Below are positions 7,386-11,923 of a DNA stretch of 11,923 nucleotides, piece by piece (within the stretch, counting starts at the first letter, position 1; each line of letters opens with the position of its first letter). The notes beneath the pieces are model-generated. The model saw only the letters and a list, made by a program, of their open reading frames with translations. It was not told the origin of the DNA and made no database searches. The stretch covers positions 1 through 11,923 of the forward strand of contig WQUT01000040.1 of the NCBI GenBank assembly GCA_009781955.1. Direction: 5' to 3'. The DNA is from Pseudomonadota bacterium. GTDB lineage: Bacteria; Pseudomonadota; Alphaproteobacteria; Rs-D84. A program made the position numbers and the translations under genes.

Positions 7386-7880
7386 TTATTTCGCAACGAT
7401 AACCATCGCGGGGCGGAGCACCGTGTCGCCGAACATGTATCCCGATTGCAATTCCTGGGTGATAATATTGGGGGCGACGGGCCGCCCATCCGCGCCGATC
7501 GCGCTTTCCGTGGACACCGCATTATGAAACTGGGGGTTCAGTGGCTGTCCGACGGTTTCGGTACGGACGATTCCGTTCTTGGCCAACGCGCCGGTCGCGG
7601 CGCGCGCCATCGCGATGATGTTTTCGTCCCCCGGCTCGTGAACCAGTCCCGCGTCAATCGCGTCAATCAGCCCCAGAAAGTTTTCCGCAACCGCCATTGC
7701 CCGCGCGCGCGCTATATTTTCGGCATCGCGTCCCGCGCGGCGTTTGGTGTTCTCGGTCTCCGCCACGGCGCGCAGGTATTTGTCGGACATCGCGGTCAAT
7801 TCCGCGCGCAGCGTATCCAGTTCGGCTTGCGCGTTCGCGACGTCTGTGTTTTCCGCCAAGGTTTCTTTGTTTTCTTCCAT
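7386..7880 (-). CDS. grpE: GrpE, nucleotide exchange factor of DnaK
   Basis: This 164-aa protein has the GrpE layout. The N-terminal charged helix runs into the dimer coiled coil (AELDTLRAELTAMSDKYLRA, then AETENTKRRAGRDAENIARA). The C-terminal beta domain carries the family signature QPLNPQFHNAVS (usually FDPxxHEAV) and ends GYMFGDTVLRPAMVIVAK. Known role: it releases ADP from DnaK and acts as thermosensor of the cytoplasmic DnaK-DnaJ system. The ATG at 7880 (MEENKETL) is chosen over an upstream in-frame ATG at 7913, which lies inside the palindromic repeat and would add residues foreign to the family. The ribosome site (GGAAAAA) is weak. The N-terminal tail is short, so total length is at the low end for GrpE. 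It lies downstream of tpiA with a 62-nt gap. hrcA, dnaK and dnaJ are not in the window, and no CIRCE element is evident. Confidence 0.95.
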   Translation of the reverse strand: MEENKETLAENTDVANAQAELDTLRAELTAMSDKYLRAVAETENTKRRAGRDAENIARARAMAVAENFLGLIDAIDAGLVHEPGDENIIAMARAATGALAKNGIVRTETVGQPLNPQFHNAVSTESAIGADGRPVAPNIITQELQSGYMFGDTVLRPAMVIVAK

Positions 7881-7903
7881 GATTTTTCCAGTTTTCGGAT
7901 ATC

Positions 7904-7931
7904 GTAGGGGCAAATAATTATTTGCCCCTAC
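7904..7931. repeat. Perfect 28-bp palindrome (GTAGGGGC-type)
   Basis: Two 14-bp arms (GTAGGGGCAAATAA and its complement) meet without a spacer at AATT. The 6-bp word ATATCG occurs at 7899-7904 and again at 7935-7940, on either side. It lies in the tpiA-grpE spacer. There is no T-tract after it on the minus strand, so it is not an ordinary intrinsic terminator. The form resembles a REP/MITE-like dispersed repeat. Confidence 0.85.
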
Positions 7932-7942
7932 AAAATATCGTT

Positions 7943-8683
7943 TTATTCCACTGCCATTATTGTAGGGACAAAGTCTTCGGGTTTCAAGGAGGCCCCGCCG
8001 ACCAATATCCCGTCAACATTCGGCGTCGCCGTGATTTCCGCCGCGTTTGCCCCCTTTGCGCTGCCGCCGTATAAAATCGGCACGCCGCCGAGGTTCATGG
8101 ATTCCAGTATTTCCGCAATATGCGCGTGCATGTCGCGTATGTCGTCCGTTGTGGCGCGCACGTTGTCGGTTGCCATGACGACGCCCGTGCTGATGGCCCA
8201 CAGCGGCTCGTATGCGATGATAACGGAACGGCGGTTTGGGGCGGATTGCGCGTCGGGAACGCTTTCCCGCAGTTGCTTTTCAACAAATTCCTTTGCGCGG
8301 CCCGACATCCTGACTTCGCGCGAATCGCCGACGCAGATTATGGGTATCAGTTCATGTTGAAGCGCTTTGGCCGCCTTGGCCGCCACGATTTCGTTGGTTT
8401 CCGCATGATTCTGGCGGCGGTCGCTGTGCCCGACGATTACGTATTTCGCGCCCGTTTCTGCAATCATCGCGGCCGATATTTCACCGGTGTATGTGCCGGA
8501 TTCATGCATGCTGACATCTTGGGCGCCCGTTGCCGTATGCGTGTTCTTTGCCGCGGCCAATAATGTGAAAGGCGGGCAGATTATAACCTTGTTTTCTGTT
8601 TTGACCACGGCCAGCGCGGCCAGCATTTTATCCAGCGATTCGGCCGTGCCATTCATTTTCCAGTTCCCTGCGATAATCTTCAT
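7943..8683 (-). CDS. tpiA: Triosephosphate isomerase
   Basis: This 246-aa protein is full length for a TIM-barrel triosephosphate isomerase, which interconverts dihydroxyacetone phosphate and glyceraldehyde 3-phosphate in glycolysis. Motifs in order: AGNWKMNG with catalytic Lys9, VGHSDRR with catalytic His86, AYEPLWAISTG with catalytic base Glu159, and the phosphate-binding YGGSAKGAN and DGILVGGASL near the C-terminus. Three departures from consensus stand out: GHSERR is GHSDRR (Asp88 at the position of conserved Glu97 in animal numbering), CVGE is CVGD, and the loop-6 lid AIGTG is AISTG. The frame is intact and Lys/His/Glu remain, so activity is likely. The start is fixed by a GGAGG ribosome site (8689-8693) five bases before the ATG. 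It is divergent from ppiD and followed by grpE. Confidence 0.97.
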   Translation of the reverse strand: MKIIAGNWKMNGTAESLDKMLAALAVVKTENKVIICPPFTLLAAAKNTHTATGAQDVSMHESGTYTGEISAAMIAETGAKYVIVGHSDRRQNHAETNEIVAAKAAKALQHELIPIICVGDSREVRMSGRAKEFVEKQLRESVPDAQSAPNRRSVIIAYEPLWAISTGVVMATDNVRATTDDIRDMHAHIAEILESMNLGGVPILYGGSAKGANAAEITATPNVDGILVGGASLKPEDFVPTIMAVE

Positions 8684-8700
8684 AAAAACCTCCGGTTTTT
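8684..8700 (-). promoter_or_regulatory. tpiA ribosome-binding site within a small hairpin
   Basis: The GGAGG (8689-8693) lies in a self-complementary sequence: 7-bp arms AAAAACC and GGTTTTT with a 3-nt loop, immediately before the tpiA ATG. The stem is mostly A-U, so it is probably weak, but it would partly cover the Shine-Dalgarno. Confidence 0.45.
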
Positions 8701-8777
8701 TAGTCGCTAGTCGCTAGTCGGTAGTCGGTAGAAGAAATGCACTTTTCTACCGACTACCGACTAATGACTACCGACCG
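8701..8777. repeat. Inverted repeat of tandem 7-bp units (TAGTCGS)
   Basis: The left arm (8701-8733) is a tandem array of heptamers: two TAGTCGC, two TAGTCGG, then TAGAA. The right arm (8745-8777) runs CTACCGA, CTACCGA, CTAATGA, CTACCGA. The 19 bases next to the loop pair perfectly (8715-8733 with 8745-8763), and pairing continues imperfectly outward. The loop is 11 nt. It lies in the divergent tpiA-ppiD spacer. Confidence 0.88.
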
Positions 8778-8792
8778 TTTTCTATTTTCCCC

Positions 8793-8821
8793 TTGCGAAT
8801 GCCGGGAATTACGTGTAAAGT
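8793..8821 (+). promoter_or_regulatory. Possible promoter for ppiD
   Basis: TTGCGA (8793-8798) and TAAAGT (8816-8821) are spaced by exactly 17 bp, each matching four of six consensus bases. It lies just beyond the heptamer inverted repeat and about 57 nt before the start. This is a candidate only. Confidence 0.35.
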
Positions 8822-8877
8822 CTAGCATTATTGAAATCAAAAATAAACAAGAATATTTTAATAGCGAGGGTATTTTA

Positions 8878-10326
8878 ATGTTGGCACAACTGCGGAACTC
8901 GTCGGAAAAGCCATGGGCAAAGGTTCTGATGGGCATTCTTATCTTTTCTTTCGTCGGATGGGGCGTTGCGAACTGGATTTTCGGGGAATCGTCCGTTGAC
9001 GATTCCGTCGCGCGGGTCGGTGGCACGCCTATAAAAATGGCGGCTTTTGAGCATGAAAAGGGCATCCAGCTGAACGCCATGACGCGCGACCAGCAGAAAC
9101 AGATTTACACCGACCGCGCGGCCCTGGCGCAGTTTTACCAACAGCTGCTATCCCGGTTGTCGTCCCAGATAATGCTGGAAAAACGCGCCGAAGACCTGGG
9201 GTTCGCGGTCACGACCGGCACGGTTGCGGACGCCATACATCAAACGCCCGCGTTCCAAGACAACGGCCGGTTCAGTTTGGAGAAATTTGACGGCCTGCTG
9301 GCGGCCAGCGGCATGACCGAGGATTATTTCGCCGAATCGGTCCGCCGCCAGATTTTGCGCGGGATGGTGCTGATGGGCATTGTGGATTCCGCCGCCGCGC
9401 CGGATTTTGCCGCAACCGCAATGCATGACGCGCGGCATGCGATCCGCAATATTGAATACGCGACGGTGAAATACAGCGATTTCAAGGCGGACGGCAATCC
9501 GACCGACGACCAGCTGCGCGATGTTTATGCCAAGAATCCGAAAATGCTGCCGGAATACCGCACTGTGTCCTATGTCCTGGTGCCGGTAAAGAATATGGCG
9601 GAACCGGACCTGTACGATTCCGGATATACGGCGGCGCAAAAGTTAGAAGACACAATCGTTTCCGGCGACACGTTGTCGGCCGCGGCGAAAAAAACGAATG
9701 CAAAGTATGTGAATCTGGGCGCGATTTCGGCGGACAAGCGCGACAAATCCGGCGCGACCGTCGCCGACCCGATCTTGACCGACGCGCGTGTGGCGCAGAT
9801 ATTCGGGATGGAGCAGGGGCTGGAAAGCGAAATTACAGAAACCAAATTGGGCTTTGCCATATTCCGCGTGGAACATGTGGATCCCGCGGCCGCGGTTCCG
9901 ATGGATGCGATGCGGAACGAACTGACGGCCCAATGGCGTCGCGAGGAACAAAAAAAGCAGGCATATCTGCGCGCGAACGATTTGCTGACATCGTTTAACA
10001 AGAACAGCGATAAAAATCTTTTGCCCGGGGGCACCGCCGCAACCGTGACGCGGACAAACGGCGCGCCGCTGGACGTCTTGGTCGCCAGTTTTGCGAATCG
10101 GGTGGGGACGAATACGATTGTTCCGGGCGCGGATGCGTTTTATGTCTTGAGCGTTCGCTCTGAGACCGCGCCGAAACCGGACAAGGCGGCGCTGACCGCT
10201 GTCCGGCAGGAATCTGCGAACATGCTGTCGCGCGCGATGCTGGACGATTACAGCGCATTTCTTTCGCGCCAATACCCGCTGAAAATCAACCAAAAAATGT
10301 GGAAGAGAATGACCGGCACACAGTAA
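8878..10326 (+). CDS. ppiD: PpiD-like inner-membrane-anchored periplasmic chaperone (SurA_N domain)
   Basis: This is a 482-aa protein. It starts MLAQLRNSSEKPWAKVLMGI, typical of PpiD/SurA_N proteins: a short basic cytoplasmic tail, one membrane helix (about residues 16-35) and a periplasmic remainder. Residues 36-210 match the chaperone-like SurA_N region (VARVGGTPIKMAAFEHEKG, GRFSLEKFDGLL, MTEDYFAESVRRQILR). About 224-335 look like a reduced parvulin-type domain (YRTVSYVLVPVKN to GLESEITETKLGFAIFRVEH). The usual PpiD length is about 620 aa, so the central and C-terminal parts are shortened and prolyl isomerase activity is doubtful. Known role: assisting newly exported proteins near the Sec translocon. 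The ATG at 8878 is chosen because GAGGG (8866-8870) precedes it by 7 nt and it gives the standard N-terminus; the upstream ATG at 8737 would begin inside the inverted repeat. It may help large exported proteins such as the autotransporter (inference). Confidence 0.88.
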   Translation: MLAQLRNSSEKPWAKVLMGILIFSFVGWGVANWIFGESSVDDSVARVGGTPIKMAAFEHEKGIQLNAMTRDQQKQIYTDRAALAQFYQQLLSRLSSQIMLEKRAEDLGFAVTTGTVADAIHQTPAFQDNGRFSLEKFDGLLAASGMTEDYFAESVRRQILRGMVLMGIVDSAAAPDFAATAMHDARHAIRNIEYATVKYSDFKADGNPTDDQLRDVYAKNPKMLPEYRTVSYVLVPVKNMAEPDLYDSGYTAAQKLEDTIVSGDTLSAAAKKTNAKYVNLGAISADKRDKSGATVADPILTDARVAQIFGMEQGLESEITETKLGFAIFRVEHVDPAAAVPMDAMRNELTAQWRREEQKKQAYLRANDLLTSFNKNSDKNLLPGGTAATVTRTNGAPLDVLVASFANRVGTNTIVPGADAFYVLSVRSETAPKPDKAALTAVRQESANMLSRAMLDDYSAFLSRQYPLKINQKMWKRMTGTQ

Positions 10327-10333
10327 AAACTAT

Positions 10334-10359
10334 CTCCCCTAACGCACTCCCCTAACGCA
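10334..10359 (+). repeat. 13-bp perfect tandem duplication
   Basis: CTCCCCTAACGCA occurs twice without a gap (10334-10346 and 10347-10359), between the ppiD stop and the methyltransferase start. It may mark the junction of the inserted AT-rich gene or be a regulatory duplication. No intrinsic terminator for ppiD is seen here. Confidence 0.8.
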
Positions 10360-10375
10360 ACAAAAAAGATATAAA

Positions 10376-11693
10376 ATGCCAAGAGTTGACAAAATAAAAG
10401 TTTCGGGGGGGGGGGTACAAACAATATATTTATATTGTTCAGTCATCAAAGGAATTATCACATTGCAAAATCGGAATAACCGATAATCTTGAAAGACGGC
10501 TGTCGGAATATAATAACATCACCGGCACATCGCAAGAAAACATTTACGAATACCTATTCACCTGCGAAGTGAAAAATATGCGGCAGGTGGAAAATGATAT
10601 AAAAGCCAATTTCCCACAACTGCGCGATACCCCGAATAAAGAGGTGTATTTTTATAATTCTGCCCTCTTTGATGGCTATGTTGATTTTATAAAATCCCAC
10701 AGTTTGTTTATCAGGCAGGTTTTTATAAAACCCGATATCAAAAAGCGAGTTATAAAAATCGTTAAAAAAACGACGCCGTCATTGCAAGAACGGGACATAA
10801 CGTGGAAAGATCTTATGCAAAAGGCACGGAAAACAAAAAATGATGAGTTTTATACGAGATATGAGGATATTGAAAAAGAAATAAAAATGTATTCCACCGA
10901 CACATGGCGCAATAAGGTCGTTTTCTGCAACTGTGACGATGCAGTCGGCGACATCCCACGAAATGGGAATAACACATCTGCATTTGCGTTATACTTTATA
11001 CAGAACTTTATGCAACTTGGACTGAAAAAATTAATTTGCACTCATTATAGTGGTGGTATAAACCTATTCAACGCCAAGGGCAAAGGATATATATTTACAA
11101 AAGATGGGTTTCAAGAAATAAAGAGTGAACCGGATAACTATACAGGAAGTTTTGATGATCCGCTGTCAATAAAAATTCTTAATGAAGATGCGGAAATAGT
11201 CTGCACGAATCCTCCATTTTCGCGTGCGATAGATTATTGGAAACTTACCATAGAAAGCGGCAAAAAGTTTTTAATTATATCCAACTATACAAATACAATA
11301 AATACAGCGTACATTCCTTACTTTATGAATACGAAAGTTTGGGCGGGGCATAGCCGCGTTCGTTGGTATTTGAATCCAAAGAAAGAGTTGGTGACGGCAG
11401 CGGGGCATTGGTTCACTAACCTACCTGTAATAAATCGCCCGAAAGGCAAATGCCTAAAAATTATTTCACTGGCGGACATACCAGAAAAATATAAAAAATA
11501 TGACGATGCGGAAACATTATTGGTTGATAACGGATATATTCCAAGCGATTACGAAAAGCCATTTGCTGTATCTGCAAACCCTATTTTAGATGGATTACTG
11601 GAACGGGGCTACAAAATAGTGCAGGATAAACAATATATTCCGTATATTGCTGGCGGTAAAAAATTTGCAAGAGTATTAGTGCAAAAAATATAG
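10376..11693 (+). CDS. T5orf172 (GIY-YIG-like) and EcoRI-type adenine DNA methyltransferase fusion, frameshifted at a G11 tract
   Basis: As sequenced, ATG 10376 reads MPRVDKIKVSGGG, then leaves frame at the G11 run and stops at 10484-10486 (36 aa). With G10 (or G13) the frame is continuous for 438 aa. Residues about 14-105 are a T5orf172/MUG113-type domain of the GIY-YIG superfamily (YKQYIYIVQSS, KIGITDNLERRLSEYNN, VENDIKANF, KEVYFYN). From about 145 the protein follows the M.EcoRI family: KARKTKNDEFYTRYEDIEKE (Asp156 in DEFYT), VFCNCDD, LGLKKLICTHYSGG, the catalytic NPPF motif (278-281, CTNPPFSRAIDYW), KKFLIISN and WFTNLP. Known chemistry: N6-adenine methylation using S-adenosylmethionine; M.EcoRI modifies GAATTC, but specificity here is not predictable. 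A GTG (10569) or ATG (10578) could start a truncated protein, but they cut through the first domain. The ribosome site is weak. Base composition is far more AT-rich than its neighbours, suggesting transfer. No restriction gene adjoins it. Confidence 0.85.
10405..10415 (+). repeat. Poly-G tract (G11), putative phase-variation switch
   Basis: Eleven consecutive G begin ten codons into the methyltransferase gene (the first G ends codon 10). Gly codons GGG fill the tract when read from ATG 10376. The downstream frame (TAC at 10416 onward) needs 10 or 13 G. Such mononucleotide tracts are established hot spots for replication slippage. Confidence 0.85.
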
Positions 11694-11713
11694 GGCGGTT
11701 CCCCGCCCTTTTT
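11692..11713. terminator. Rho-independent terminator after the methyltransferase gene
   Basis: A 7-bp stem, AGGGCGG (11692-11698) with CCGCCCT (11703-11709), has a 4-nt loop and is followed by a T-tract (11709-11713). It overlaps the methyltransferase TAG stop. On the minus strand the same stem is followed by a TATATTTTTT run, so it may also end the clpX transcript. Confidence 0.88.
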
Positions 11714-11732
11714 AGTATATAAATTTCATTTT

Positions 11733-11923
11733 TTATGCGGCTTTCTTTTTCTTGGACATCATTTCAACCGGCGGCTTTTTGCCCCCGACAACATCCGCGT
11801 CTATGACGATTTCGGACAGGTCCGGTTTATCCGGCGCGTCAAACATCGGTTGCAGCAATATTTTTTCCAGGATAGAGCGCAATCCGCGCGCGCCTGTTTT
11901 GCGGGCCAACGCCCGTTCCGCAA
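11733..11923 (-). CDS. clpX: ClpX, ATPase subunit of the ClpXP protease, C-terminal fragment
   Basis: Only the last 62 residues are in the window; the gene continues past the right edge. ALARKTGARGLRSILEKILL is the highly conserved C-terminal small-domain segment of ClpX, including the sensor-2 GARGLR arginine. It continues MFDAPDKPDLSEIVIDADVV, matching the family end, and finishes with a Lys-rich tail (SKKKKAA). Known role: a hexameric AAA+ unfoldase that feeds ssrA-tagged and other substrates to ClpP. The frame is intact to the TAA at 11733-11735. It converges with the methyltransferase gene, with the shared terminator at 11692-11713 between them. Confidence 0.93.
   Translation of the reverse strand, partial: AERALARKTGARGLRSILEKILLQPMFDAPDKPDLSEIVIDADVVGGKKPPVEMMSKKKKAA

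Noticed and set aside
7881..7913. Upstream ATG (7913) as start of grpE
   Set aside because: It begins within the palindrome, and the added residues (MPLRYPKTGKI) are not GrpE-like.
8701..8777. Heptamer repeats as a CRISPR array
   Set aside because: Units are 7 bp, tandem without spacers, and in inverted orientation; no cas genes are present.
8737..8877. Upstream ATG (8737) as start of ppiD
   Set aside because: It begins in the loop region of the heptamer repeat; the ATG at 8878 has GAGGG and the canonical PpiD N-terminus.
9643..10293. 216-aa minus-strand open frame opposite ppiD
   Set aside because: It is a GC-rich codon shadow of ppiD, Arg/His-rich with no family features.
10386..10391. 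Perfect TTGACA -35 box just before the poly-G tract
   Set aside because: A -10 at 16-18 bp would fall inside the G run, and the AT-rich candidates beyond it are 24 bp or more away. It also lies inside the coding start.
10569..11693. Methyltransferase starting at GTG 10569 as a simple 374-aa gene
   Set aside because: The reading frame before it, back to the poly-G tract, encodes the first half of a recognisable T5orf172 domain, and no ribosome site precedes the GTG. The G-tract explanation fits better.

Overview
The window (11.9 kb, GC-rich except near the right end) looks like chromosome of a Gram-negative bacterium. An outer-membrane beta-barrel protein, an inner-membrane-anchored periplasmic PpiD-type chaperone and GrpE/TpiA/ClpX housekeeping genes are all present. 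tpiA divergent from a SurA_N/PpiD gene is an arrangement common in Alphaproteobacteria, so I tentatively infer an uncultured, perhaps host-associated alphaproteobacterium. Species cannot be named from this sequence.

Layout. (1) 1-2285 (+): the 3' part of a gene for a membrane-anchored, cysteine-rich protein ending in a T4-type (GH24) lysozyme domain with an intact Glu/Asp/Thr triad. (2) 2295-3296 (-): a YrbG-type Na+/Ca2+ exchanger, converging on gene 1 with a 9-nt gap. (3) 3343-3481: a large imperfect inverted repeat of GGTG/CACC units in the divergent spacer. (4) 3545-6931 (+): a very large ankyrin / degenerate-subtilase / autotransporter-barrel protein with its own promoter and a bidirectional terminator. 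(5) 6984-8683 (-): an unrecognised 116-aa protein, grpE and tpiA, with a perfect 28-bp palindrome between tpiA and grpE. (6) 8701-8777: a second inverted repeat, built of 7-bp units, between divergent tpiA and ppiD. (7) 8878-10326 (+): a PpiD-like chaperone. (8) 10376-11693 (+): an AT-rich gene for an EcoRI-type adenine methyltransferase with an N-terminal T5orf172 (GIY-YIG-like) domain. (9) 11733-11923 (-): the C-terminal end of clpX.

The strongest signal is at 10405-10415. A run of 11 G lies just inside the 5' end of the methyltransferase gene and puts the only plausible start codon (ATG at 10376) out of frame with the body. Removing one G (or adding two) restores one continuous 438-aa reading frame that includes the whole T5orf172 domain. 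This is the layout of a phase-variable DNA methyltransferase, seen here in the OFF state, although a homopolymer sequencing error must be excluded. The gene's AT-rich composition and its position between ppiD and clpX suggest acquisition by transfer. No cognate restriction gene is visible.

Other points of interest: the autotransporter passenger resembles a subtilase that has lost its catalytic Ser and oxyanion-Asn motifs; the lysozyme carries a recently duplicated six-cysteine module; TpiA departs from family consensus at a conserved active-site Glu (Asp here) and in the phosphate lid; and three unrelated palindromic repeats occupy spacers. Every spacer is shorter than 300 bases. I saw no tRNA, rRNA, insertion sequence or CRISPR array.
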